Positions 9,735-17,606 of a DNA stretch of 64,000 nucleotides are shown piece by piece. The position numbers and the translations under genes were made by a program. A model generated the notes under the pieces. That model worked only from the letters and a program-made list of their open reading frames with translations. It made no database searches and was not told the DNA's origin. How positions within the stretch are numbered: position 1 is the stretch's first letter; each line of letters starts with the position of its first letter. Source of the stretch: Limnohabitans parvus II-B4 (GTDB taxonomy: Bacteria > Pseudomonadota > Gammaproteobacteria > Burkholderiales > Burkholderiaceae_C); contig NZ_NESN01000001.1 of the NCBI RefSeq assembly GCF_003063455.1, positions 744,001-808,000 of the forward strand, written 5' to 3'.

Positions 9735-10807
9735 CACAGGCCCCCTTTCTTGGCGGCCACCCAGCGCAAGCGGTAGGCCACCAGCGTGTCACACGCCAGC
9801 AAACAAAACAGCAGCAAACCCTGGAACACGCCGGTGATCGACTTGGGCAGCCCCAGACGCGACTGCGCGAGTTCGCCCCCGATGTAGAACATGCTCATCA
9901 GCACCGCCGACAGCACCATGCCCGCCGGGTGCAAGCGCCCGACAAAGGCCACGATGATGGCGGCAAAACCATAGCCCGCAGGCACATAAGGCGTCAGCTG
10001 CCCAATCGGCCCGGCCACCTCCAAAGCGCCCGCCAAACCCGCGGCGCCGCCCGAAGTGAGCAAAGCCACCCAGAGTGCTTTGCGCGAAGAAAAGCCTGCA
10101 TAACGCGCAGCCGCCGGGGCCAGCCCCCCCACCTGCTGGGCAAAACCAGCACGGGTGCGGAACAAAAACACCCACAGCAAACCAGCCCCCACCAACGCCA
10201 GCAACAGGCCCACACTGACGCGTGAGCCACTCATCAAACGCGGAATCTGCGTCACGGCCTCAAAGGTTTTGGACTGCGGAAAATTGAAACCCGCCGGGTC
10301 TTTCCAGGGGCCATAAACCAAGTAGCTCAGCACCATGTCGGCCACATAGACCAGCATCAAACTGACCAAGATCTCACTGGCATTGAAACGGTCGCGCAGC
10401 AGCGCCGTGATGCCCGCCCACAACATGCCGCCCAGCACGCCCGCCAGCAACACCGCAAGCACAATCCAGCGGCCCGTGTCTTTGCCTGCCAAGAGCGCCA
10501 CACCCGCAGCGCAGACCGCACCGATCACGAACTGCCCCTCGGCCCCGATGTTCCATACGTTGGAGCGAAAGCACACCGACAAACCCAAGGCAATCACGAG
10601 CAATGGCGTGGCCTTGACCATCAACTCGCCCAGTGCATAGCCACTTTTGATCGGTTCCCAAAAGAACATCTGCAATCCACGCACAGGGTCTTTGCCCAAC
10701 GCCATGAACAGCAAAACGCCCAGCAATACGGTGAACACGAGCGCGAGCACCGGCGAGGCATAGGTCCACAGGCGCGAGGCCTGGGGTCGCATTTCAAGCT
10801 TAAGCAT
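9734..10807 (-). CDS. Nucleoside-type ABC transporter permease (first subunit)
   Basis: A 357-residue permease, longer than its partner because of an extra N-terminal region, as in NupP/BmpC-type proteins. FRSNVWNIGAEGQFVIGAVCAAG is the family signature. The start at 10807 follows a ribosome site in the end of the ATPase gene and overlaps its stop by 8 bp; the frame is open to 10852. Together with the next gene it makes the inner-membrane channel for the BMP-type transporter. Confidence 0.88.
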   Translation of the reverse strand: MLKLEMRPQASRLWTYASPVLALVFTVLLGVLLFMALGKDPVRGLQMFFWEPIKSGYALGELMVKATPLLVIALGLSVCFRSNVWNIGAEGQFVIGAVCAAGVALLAGKDTGRWIVLAVLLAGVLGGMLWAGITALLRDRFNASEILVSLMLVYVADMVLSYLVYGPWKDPAGFNFPQSKTFEAVTQIPRLMSGSRVSVGLLLALVGAGLLWVFLFRTRAGFAQQVGGLAPAAARYAGFSSRKALWVALLTSGGAAGLAGALEVAGPIGQLTPYVPAGYGFAAIIVAFVGRLHPAGMVLSAVLMSMFYIGGELAQSRLGLPKSITGVFQGLLLFCLLACDTLVAYRLRWVAAKKGGL

Positions 10808-12344
10808 GGTGCATCTCCTGGGCTTGGGCGGCAGTGTCAGGCCACAAGCCACTCATCCATTCGCCAATGCGTTCGACAGTGGCCTCAGCCCGTGGCAGTG
10901 GCGGCGACAAACGCCCTTTGGCGATCACATGCATGCAGTCAGACAACTCGAACAATTCTTCCAACTCCTCACTCACCACCAACACTGCACAACCGGCGTC
11001 GCGCAGCGCCAAAATCTCGGCGCGAATCTGCGCTGCTGCGCCCACATCCACACCCCAAGTCGGTTGCGAGACGATGAGCAGCTTGGGGGATGCGCTGATT
11101 TCACGCCCGACGATGAATTTTTGCAAATTGCCACCCGACAGCGACTGCGCGGCAGCATCCGGCCCTGAGGCCTTGACTTTGAATCGATCAATGATGCTGC
11201 GCGCCTGATCGGCCAACGCCCCCATGCGCACCCAGCCACCCGTGCCCACGGCTTCGCTGCGGGTGAGGAGCAAGTTTTGCGACAAGCTGAGAGACGGCAC
11301 AGCGCCGCGCCCTAAACGCTCTTCGGGCACAAAGTACAGCCCCATTTGTCTGCGCGGCACAGGCCCCCAAGCCGCTACCGGCTGGCCCAACAAACGCACA
11401 CTGGCCGCACCGCACTGCACGCCAGCACGGGTGTCTTCACCCGACAAAACCCACAGCAGTTCTTTTTGACCATTGCCCGATACCCCAGCCAAGCCCACCA
11501 CCTCGCCCGCCCGCACCTGCAAGCTGATGCCGTCCAGGTCCACGCCAAACGGGTCTTGCCGAGCGAGGCTCAGGCCCTGCACCGACAACACCACCTCACC
11601 CGGCGCACGCGCCACATGTTGCAAAGCCGGTGGTTCTACGCCGATCATCAAGCGGCTCAGGCTGGCGTTGGACTCTTCACGCGGGTCGCATACGCCCGTG
11701 AGCTTGCCGCCGCGCAGCACCGTGCAAGCGCTGCACAGCGCACGAATTTCGTGCAGCTTGTGCGAGATGTACAAAATGCTCACGCCTTGACTGACCAGCT
11801 TGTGCAAAACCACAAACAACTTCTCGACCGCCTGCGGTGTCAGCACCGAAGTGGGCTCGTCCAAGATCAACAACTTGGGCTCGGTCAAGAGCGCTCGGAT
11901 GATCTCGACCCGCTGCATCTCGCCCACGCTCAAGGTGTGCACCGGGCGCTCGGGCTCCAGGTCCAAGCCGTATTCGCTGGCCTTGGCCACGATGCGCTCG
12001 GTCACCTCGGCCAGGCTCAGGGACTTGTCTAAGCCCAGCCACACGTTTTCGGCCACGGTGAGCGTGTCAAACAGACTGAAGTGCTGAAACACCATGCTGA
12101 TGCCCAGCTTGCGCGCTTCCTGCGGGTTGCGGATGTTGACCGGCTGGCCATTGAAGAGGACTTGGCCCTCGTCGGGTTTAACCGATCCGTAGATGATTTT
12201 CATCAGCGTGGACTTGCCCGCGCCGTTTTCACCCAGCACGGCATGGGCTTGGCCGGGCATCACGGTGAGGGACACATCCTGGTTGGCCACCACGCCCGGG
12301 TAGCGCTTGGTGATGCCCTGCAGAGACAAGAGGGGTGTGGTCAT
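10800..12344 (-). CDS. Nucleoside-type ABC transporter, fused double ATP-binding protein
   Basis: A 514-residue protein with two ABC domains, as in sugar/nucleoside (RbsA/NupO-type) ATPases. The first has Walker A GENGAGKST (38-46), signature LSVGEMQR and Walker B LLILDEPTS. The second has the degenerate Walker A usual for this group (GVSGNGQKELL) and signature LSGGNLQK. The start MTTPLLSLQGI at 12344 is preceded by a sigma-54-like promoter 34 bp upstream. It is the first gene of a four-gene operon ending with the BMP lipoprotein at 7637. Confidence 0.9.
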   Translation of the reverse strand: MTTPLLSLQGITKRYPGVVANQDVSLTVMPGQAHAVLGENGAGKSTLMKIIYGSVKPDEGQVLFNGQPVNIRNPQEARKLGISMVFQHFSLFDTLTVAENVWLGLDKSLSLAEVTERIVAKASEYGLDLEPERPVHTLSVGEMQRVEIIRALLTEPKLLILDEPTSVLTPQAVEKLFVVLHKLVSQGVSILYISHKLHEIRALCSACTVLRGGKLTGVCDPREESNASLSRLMIGVEPPALQHVARAPGEVVLSVQGLSLARQDPFGVDLDGISLQVRAGEVVGLAGVSGNGQKELLWVLSGEDTRAGVQCGAASVRLLGQPVAAWGPVPRRQMGLYFVPEERLGRGAVPSLSLSQNLLLTRSEAVGTGGWVRMGALADQARSIIDRFKVKASGPDAAAQSLSGGNLQKFIVGREISASPKLLIVSQPTWGVDVGAAAQIRAEILALRDAGCAVLVVSEELEELFELSDCMHVIAKGRLSPPLPRAEATVERIGEWMSGLWPDTAAQAQEMHHA

Positions 12345-12377
12345 GTCGGGTGGGATGGAATATCTGAATAAGTCTCC

Positions 12378-12394
12378 TGCAAAGTCCGTGCCTA
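12378..12394 (-). promoter_or_regulatory. Sigma-54-type promoter for the BMP transporter operon
   Basis: Read on the minus strand, TAGGCACGGACTTTGCA matches the TGGCACG-N4-TTGCA consensus with exact GG-N10-GC spacing and one mismatch before GG. It lies 34 bp upstream of the ATPase start codon. No clear NtrC enhancer was found beside it. Confidence 0.6.
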
Positions 12395-12500
12395 AAGCAT
12401 TGACCCGAGCCTTGCAAGCCATGAGATTGCCGCACAATGTACCACTGCCAACACCCCCTTTTCCCGGGTGTTTATCCTCGTATCCACGCCCGACTGACCC

Positions 12501-13853
12501 ATGCGCCAAGCCCCCCATCTGACCGAACGCCAAGCTTGGCGAGCCAGCCTGCTCTGGTTTCCTGACCCGCAAAACCCCCAGGCCCGCCACGAAAGCGACG
12601 GCTTGCTGGTGACCGCACGCGAGGCAGACGGCATCGTGCGCATTCAGGCCATCGGCCCCTACCGCGAACTGGCCCCGCAGTACCCCGACCTGCCTGTGAC
12701 CCACTGGCCCGGCCTGTGCATCGCGCCCGGCTTTGTGGATCTGCACATCCATTACCCACAAACCGATGTGATCGGCTCACCCGCCGAAGGCCTGCTGCCT
12801 TGGCTGGAGCACTACACCTTTCCGCACGAAAAACAGTTTGCAGACCGCGCCTACGCCCACGAAGTCAGCGCGTTTTTTCTGGACGAGCTGATGCGCCACG
12901 GCGTGACCACTGCGCTGTGTTTTGCCACGGCCCACACCGAGTCGGTCGATGCTTTCATGGCCGAAGCACAAAAACGCCACCTGCGCATGGTCACCGGCAA
13001 GGTGCTGCAAGACCGCCACAGCCCCGACGGCCTGCGCGACACCAACACGGCTTTGAGCCTGCGCCAAACCGAAGACCTGATCCGCCGCTGGCACGGCGTG
13101 GACCGCCTGGGTTACGCCATCACGCCGCGCTTTGCACCCACCAGCACCCGCGAGCAACTGCATGGCGCGGGCGAGATCGCGCAGCAGTTTCCGGATGTGT
13201 GGATTCAGTCACACGTGGCCGAGAACGTGGACGAGATCCGCTGGGTACAAGAACTCTTTCCCGAAGCCCGCAGTTATCTGGATGTGTACGACCGCGCAGG
13301 CCTTTTGCGCCAGCGCTCGGTGTACGCGCATTGCATTTACTTAGACGAAGCCGACCGCCGCCGCATGGCCGAAGTGGGGGCAAGCGCCGCCGTCAGCCCC
13401 ACCAGCAACCTTTTTTTGGGCAGTGGCTTTTTTGACTACCCCGCTTCCGACGCGGCGGGCTTGCGCTACGGCCTGGCCAGCGATGTGGGTGGCGGCACCA
13501 GCTTCAGCCCCTTTCAAACCATGCACGCGGCCTACACGGTCGCCAGGCAAAGTGTGGGCCGCCCCGGCGTCAGCCTCGCGCCAGAACACCTGTGGTGGCA
13601 ACACACGGCGGGCGCTGCGGCTGCGTTGGACCTGAACGGCCAAGTGGGCAACCTGCTGCCCGGCTATGAAGCCGACTTCGTGGTGCTGAACCCCAAAGCC
13701 ACGCCACTGCTCGCACGGCGCACCGCACAAACCGAGACCTTGGCCGAATGGCTGTTTGCCATGATCGTGCTGGGCGACGAGCGCTTGATTGCACACACGG
13801 TGGTGCAAGGCCACCTCGCCACACCCACAGGCATGTCAGACAATCGGGCATGA
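12501..13853 (+). CDS. guaD: Guanine deaminase
   Basis: A 450-residue amidohydrolase that converts guanine to xanthine and ammonia. The PGFVDLHIHYPQ motif gives metal ligands His82/His84. SHVAEN and the late ASDVGGGTSFSP (metal-ligand Asp) are typical of bacterial GuaD, and the length matches the family. It is divergent from the BMP-type transporter, linking nucleobase/nucleoside import to catabolism. Xanthine is the substrate of XdhAB encoded at 35-39 kb. The start was chosen at the first ATG of the conserved N-terminal block. Confidence 0.93.
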   Translation: MRQAPHLTERQAWRASLLWFPDPQNPQARHESDGLLVTAREADGIVRIQAIGPYRELAPQYPDLPVTHWPGLCIAPGFVDLHIHYPQTDVIGSPAEGLLPWLEHYTFPHEKQFADRAYAHEVSAFFLDELMRHGVTTALCFATAHTESVDAFMAEAQKRHLRMVTGKVLQDRHSPDGLRDTNTALSLRQTEDLIRRWHGVDRLGYAITPRFAPTSTREQLHGAGEIAQQFPDVWIQSHVAENVDEIRWVQELFPEARSYLDVYDRAGLLRQRSVYAHCIYLDEADRRRMAEVGASAAVSPTSNLFLGSGFFDYPASDAAGLRYGLASDVGGGTSFSPFQTMHAAYTVARQSVGRPGVSLAPEHLWWQHTAGAAAALDLNGQVGNLLPGYEADFVVLNPKATPLLARRTAQTETLAEWLFAMIVLGDERLIAHTVVQGHLATPTGMSDNRA

Positions 13854-14083
13854 GCTGCGAGAACGATCACCCCATCATCGACCCCCACCAGTCCCAGCGC
13901 GCATCCGTGCGCCGGGGCATTGCGCAATTCCAGGAGCGCCTCAAGGCGGCTGGCCACGACTTCAGGGAGCCGCCTCCGGAGCCCACCTCGTGCTGCGGGC
14001 GCGGCTGCAATGGCTGTGTCTGGGAGAGCTACGACGCCGCGCTGATGTTCTGGTACGAAGACGCGGGTGCCTTGCTCAACTAA
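13850..14083 (+). CDS. Small oxidoreductase-like domain protein
   Basis: A 77-residue cytosolic protein whose start overlaps the guanine deaminase stop (ATGA). The second half reads PPPEPTSCCGRGCNGCVWESY, the Cys-rich motif of the oxidoreductase-like (Oxidored-like) domain also found in eukaryotic and bacterial short proteins. Its four cysteines could bind a metal or cluster. No reaction is established for the family. Translational coupling to guaD suggests co-expression only. Confidence 0.8.
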   Translation: MSCENDHPIIDPHQSQRASVRRGIAQFQERLKAAGHDFREPPPEPTSCCGRGCNGCVWESYDAALMFWYEDAGALLN

Positions 14084-14196
14084 GCCCGCGCCAACTCCAG
14101 ACCCAAGCGGTCCAGGTTTTGCGCGTTCGCGGGCTCCAGAATGTGGGGCATGGCTGGCGCGAACGCGGGATCGGCAAACACTTGAAGCCAGTTCAT
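14080..14196 (-). CDS. Short open frame, 38 residues, unknown
   Basis: It starts one base after the stop of the GDT1-family gene (TGACATG) and encodes MNWLQVFADPAFAPAMPHIL followed by 18 further residues. The coupling and non-repetitive composition allow a real small gene or the remnant N-terminus of a lost gene. It overlaps the end of the convergent small gene by 4 bp. No homology is recognised and a chance frame is quite possible. Confidence 0.3.
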   Translation of the reverse strand: MNWLQVFADPAFAPAMPHILEPANAQNLDRLGLELARA

Positions 14197-14197
14197 G

Positions 14198-14776
14198 TCA
14201 GAGACCGAACCGCGCACCAGCACCCAGCAGCGTGGCCACGCCCAAAATGGCAAATACACCTGCGGCAATCGAATGCACGAGCTTCATCGGGATTTTGTTG
14301 GCCAGTTTGTCACCCACGAAGACCGCAGGCACATCGGCAATCAGCATGCCCAGTGTGGTGCCGATCACCACCATGACGGGAGATGCGTAATGTGCCGCCA
14401 TGGCCACGGTGGCGATCTGTGTTTTGTCGCCCATTTCAGCCAAAAAGAAGGTGACGAGGGTGGCGCCGAAAACACCGAAGCGCTTGGCGACCTGGGTTTC
14501 GTCTTCTTCGATCTCATCAGGAATCATCGTCCAGATGGCCATGCCGATGAACGACGCCCCCAAAACCCATCGAAGCACTTCGGGGCTGATGGCCGAGGTG
14601 ATCCAAGCGCCCAAAGCACCGGCCAAACCATGGTTAACGATGGTGGCGACCAAAATGCCGGCAATGATGGGCAATGGTTTTTTGAAGCGTGCTGCCAGGA
14701 TGAACGCGAGGAGCTGGGTTTTGTCGCCGATTTCAGCGAGAGCCACAACACCGGTTGAAACGAGAAGGGATTCCAT
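14198..14776 (-). CDS. GDT1/TMEM165 (UPF0016) family cation transporter, probable manganese exporter
   Basis: A 192-residue membrane protein with six predicted helices and two copies of the family signature, EIGDKTQ (15-21) and EMGDKTQ (114-120). The acidic residues in these motifs form the divalent cation site. Bacterial members such as Vibrio MneA export manganese. The role is supported independently by the yybP-ykoY manganese riboswitch in its leader. The start at 14776 gives the usual family length; the in-frame extension to 14914 would lie inside the riboswitch region. Confidence 0.9.
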   Translation of the reverse strand: MESLLVSTGVVALAEIGDKTQLLAFILAARFKKPLPIIAGILVATIVNHGLAGALGAWITSAISPEVLRWVLGASFIGMAIWTMIPDEIEEDETQVAKRFGVFGATLVTFFLAEMGDKTQIATVAMAAHYASPVMVVIGTTLGMLIADVPAVFVGDKLANKIPMKLVHSIAAGVFAILGVATLLGAGARFGL

Positions 14777-14839
14777 GAATATTCCAAGGCCGGACTCCAC
14801 AACGAATGACCACAACGCATCTCCAGCCTGAACGGATGC

Positions 14840-14950
14840 ATCGTGGTCAAAGGTCTTGCCAGGCGTGGTGCTGCTTGCGCCATGGCCTTGAAAAGACCAA
14901 GTATGTTGACGCAAGCCTCTTGGGTGAAAGAGCGGCTACTCCCCAATGAC
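14840..14950 (-). promoter_or_regulatory. yybP-ykoY manganese riboswitch
   Basis: On the minus strand the leader contains in order GGGGAGTAGCC (around 14944-14934), GTCAACATACTT (14910-14899) and GCAAGACCTTTGACC (around 14858-14844), separated by paired stems. These are the conserved elements of the yybP-ykoY motif, which senses Mn2+. It ends about 65 bp before the GDT1-family start codon, placing it correctly to induce an Mn exporter. The rest of the 332-bp gap (14951-15108) shows no gene. Confidence 0.9.
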
Positions 14951-15108
14951 GGCGGCAATCTTAGCATGCAGGTCTGCGCCCAAACCTCTCACCCACCGAT
15001 CAGATCATGGGGTTGTTGGCGCGGCTTTTCAACATCGGCTCTGCAAGGCCAAGCAAGCGTCACCGCCATGCGGCTTGTCATCTGGGATTTTCCGAGGTGT
15101 GGCAACGA

Positions 15109-15468
15109 TCAACCCTTGTCCATGGCAGCCCAGACAGCATTCAATTCACCCAAGGATGTGGGCCGCACCAGACGGGCAATTTCCTGGCCGTCTCGCAAAA
15201 AGACCAATGTGGGCCAAAGTTTGACGCGATATGCCCGCCCAAGCGCCCGACCCGAGCCGTCTTCCACCTTGAGGTGTTGCCACTGCGGCTGTTGGGCCAG
15301 TGCCTGTGCGACCACCGGCTGAGCAGCTCGGCAGTGGCCGCACCAGTCAGTGCCAAATTCGAGCAGGGTCAGGCCGCGCAAGGCGTCCACACCGGCACGG
15401 TTAGGCGCTTCGGTTTCACTGAGGTAAGGGGTGGGCATGTTGAATGGGGGCAGAGTGAAGCCCGTCAT
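15109..15468 (-). CDS. Thioredoxin family protein
   Basis: A 119-residue thioredoxin fold with active site Trp42-Cys43-Gly44-His45-Cys46 and the cis-proline region WPTLVFLRDG. WCGHC rather than WCGPC is more typical of disulphide isomerase-like or specialised thioredoxins. No signal peptide is seen, so it probably acts in the cytosol. It follows the Crp/Fnr regulator by 42 bp on the same strand and may be cotranscribed with it. Confidence 0.85.
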   Translation of the reverse strand: MTGFTLPPFNMPTPYLSETEAPNRAGVDALRGLTLLEFGTDWCGHCRAAQPVVAQALAQQPQWQHLKVEDGSGRALGRAYRVKLWPTLVFLRDGQEIARLVRPTSLGELNAVWAAMDKG

Positions 15469-15510
15469 GTTAGGGCATGCTTTGCCGGGGACTCAAAACC
15501 ACAGAAATGG

Positions 15511-16137
15511 TCAGACGCCTGCGAGATCACGCAAGGCTTGCGGATTGGGCAAACCCAGCACACGCCCACCGCCACTGATGAGTTGGCGATCGCGCAAATG
15601 ACGCAGCACACGCGAGAAAGTTTCAGGCGCAATGCCCAATTGCGCAGCAATGGTTCGTTTGCGTTCACGCAGGGTGACGGCCAAGCCTCCCAGTTGCACA
15701 TTGGTCTCTGCGTGACGCAGAAGCCATTCTGCAAAGCGTGCATCAGCGTCTTTGGCCAAACGGCTCACACCCAATTGGGTTTGTTGGCGCTGCGAACGGG
15801 CCATGTCCATCAACAGGTTTTGCGAAGCCTCAGGCAGGGCTTTCACTTCTCGCACGAAGTCGGGCACGCTGACATATTGGAGCTGCACGGGTGTTTCGGC
15901 CACAGCATCGACCACATGCGGCAAACCCAACAAGCCGGATGCCGCTTCCAGCCAGAAAGGCCCTTCCACCACGCCCAGTTGGTGCGTCATTTCCCCTTGC
16001 GTCATGACCCCCAAAATCACCCGCCCTTGCATGACATGGACGATGCGATCAACAGCGTCACCGCGGCGCAGCAAGACAGTGCCCGCCAACAGACTGGTGA
16101 TGGGTTCAGGCGAGAGGGGCAAAGAGGTATCCAACAT
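15511..16137 (-). CDS. Crp/Fnr family transcriptional regulator
   Basis: A 208-residue protein with an N-terminal cyclic-nucleotide-binding-type beta barrel (to about residue 110) and a C-terminal helix-turn-helix. The recognition helix contains E-x-x-S-R (PETFSRVLRHL), the FNR-type residues that read TTGAT half sites. It has no cysteines, so it cannot carry the FNR 4Fe-4S cluster and is more like DNR/cysteine-less Fnr proteins. An FNR-type box lies 39-52 bp upstream of its start, suggesting autoregulation. Confidence 0.85.
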   Translation of the reverse strand: MLDTSLPLSPEPITSLLAGTVLLRRGDAVDRIVHVMQGRVILGVMTQGEMTHQLGVVEGPFWLEAASGLLGLPHVVDAVAETPVQLQYVSVPDFVREVKALPEASQNLLMDMARSQRQQTQLGVSRLAKDADARFAEWLLRHAETNVQLGGLAVTLRERKRTIAAQLGIAPETFSRVLRHLRDRQLISGGGRVLGLPNPQALRDLAGV

Positions 16138-16175
16138 GATGGCTCTGAATGTGCCAGAGCACAGGGCTTGCAGCT

Positions 16176-16189
16176 TTGACGCAAATCAA
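16176..16189. promoter_or_regulatory. FNR/DNR-type binding box
   Basis: TTGAC-GCAA-ATCAA is a one-mismatch version of TTGAT-N4-ATCAA, centred about 45 bp upstream of the Crp/Fnr regulator start codon. The regulator's E-x-x-S-R helix is the matching reader. Confidence 0.55.
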
Positions 16190-16240
16190 TACCTGGCTTG
16201 CCTCCAGGCGACATGTGCCGGCCAGCCCACTGGCATCGGA

Positions 16241-17539
16241 TCAGACCACCAAAATCGCCCGAAAATCGTTCACATTGGTGTGTGTGGGCCCGGTGATGAC
16301 GAGATCGCCCAAGGACTCAAAAAAACCGTACGCATCGTTGCGCTGAAGGTGCTCGTCTACCTTATGCCCAAGCGCTGCAGCACGAGCCAAGGTGTCAGGG
16401 GCCACTTGTGCGCCTGCGTTGTCCTCGATGCCATCAATGCCATCGGTGTCAGCGGCCAGTGCCCACACACCTGACTGGCCTTGCAGCGCTTGCGCCAGGC
16501 CCAGGCAGAACTCGCCTGCTCGGCCGCCACGCCCACGCGGCGTGCCTGCGGGCTGGGGTTTGAGGGTCACCGTGGTCTCTCCACCGCTCAAAATCACGCA
16601 GGGCTTTTGAAAAGGCCCCTGCCCCCGGGCCGCAGCGCGGGCCAGTGCCGCATGCACCTTGCCCACCTCACGCGACTCGCCTTCGACCTCATCGCTCAGG
16701 ATGTAGGCGTTCAGGCCTTGCGCACGGGCCGCCTCGGCTGCCGCTTGCAGCGATTGCTGCGGTGTGGCGATCATGTGCAGGACATGGCCCGCAAACACGG
16801 ATGAACCGGGTTGGGGTGTTTCCCATGTGCCTACCTGCAAGGCCTCATGCACTGCAGTCGGCACTTGTATGGCGTATCGCTGCAAGATGGCCAAGGCATC
16901 GGCGCAGGTGGTGGCATCGGCCACGGTGGGGCCGCTGGCGATGATGGACGGATCATCGCCCGGCACATCACTGATAGTGAGCGTGACCACCCGTGCAGGG
17001 GCGCAGGCTGCCGCCAGACGCCCGCCCTTGATGCGCGATAGGTGCTTGCGCACGCAGTTCATCTCGGCAATATTGGCACCGCTGGCTAACAGCTGGCGGT
17101 TGATGTCTTGCTTGTCTTGTAGGCTGATGCCGTCTGCGGGCAATGTCAGCAGCGCCGAGCCGCCGCCCGAAATCAGGCACAGCACCAAATCGTCAGCCGT
17201 CAAATCCTGGGTCAATTCCAAAATCCGCTCGGCAGCTTGCAAGCCCGCCACATCAGGCACCGGGTGCGCGGCCTCGACCACCTCAATGCGCTCAGGCAAA
17301 CCCGCAGGGCGTGGCGGTGTATGACCATAACGCGTGACCACCAAACCCGACAGTGGCGCATCTTGAGGCCAAAGCGCCTCCACCGCCTGCGCCATCGCGC
17401 CACCGGCCTTGCCAGCACCCAGCACCAGCGTGCGGCCTTTGGGTGGGGGTGGCAAATGGGCGGCGGTGTTGTGCAGGGGCAAGGCACGCTGCACTGCCAC
17501 GTCGTAGAGGTGTCGCAGTGCGGTTTGAGGGTTGGTCAT
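16241..17539 (-). CDS. Glycerate 2-kinase (MOFRL/TtuD family)
   Basis: A 432-residue protein of the DUF4147 plus MOFRL two-domain family. It has the glycine-rich GAGKAGGAMAQAVE near the N-terminus, a Lys/Gly motif LISGGGSALL, and the C-terminal MOFRL domain (AADTDGIDGIEDNAGA). The family phosphorylates D-glycerate to 2-phosphoglycerate; older records call it hydroxypyruvate reductase. The ATG at 17539 begins the conserved block; an upstream ATG at 17572 is possible. It is the last gene of a carboxylate operon and follows a hydroxyacid dehydrogenase that could supply glycerate. Confidence 0.88.
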   Translation of the reverse strand: MTNPQTALRHLYDVAVQRALPLHNTAAHLPPPPKGRTLVLGAGKAGGAMAQAVEALWPQDAPLSGLVVTRYGHTPPRPAGLPERIEVVEAAHPVPDVAGLQAAERILELTQDLTADDLVLCLISGGGSALLTLPADGISLQDKQDINRQLLASGANIAEMNCVRKHLSRIKGGRLAAACAPARVVTLTISDVPGDDPSIIASGPTVADATTCADALAILQRYAIQVPTAVHEALQVGTWETPQPGSSVFAGHVLHMIATPQQSLQAAAEAARAQGLNAYILSDEVEGESREVGKVHAALARAAARGQGPFQKPCVILSGGETTVTLKPQPAGTPRGRGGRAGEFCLGLAQALQGQSGVWALAADTDGIDGIEDNAGAQVAPDTLARAAALGHKVDEHLQRNDAYGFFESLGDLVITGPTHTNVNDFRAILVV

Positions 17540-17606
17540 CAGAATATCAATCAGATCAATTGCGAACCACAAGGATAAAGGGTTTCGCCATCGAAGCAGA
17601 CAAAAC

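Noticed and set aside
12450..12473. AACACCC..GGGTGTT hairpin before guanine deaminase as a purine riboswitch
   Set aside because: No conserved purine riboswitch core; a simple weak stem only.
15007..16179. A 390-residue plus-strand frame over the thioredoxin and Crp/Fnr genes
   Set aside because: Both minus-strand genes have clear catalytic or HTH motifs and a regulatory box; the plus frame has none.
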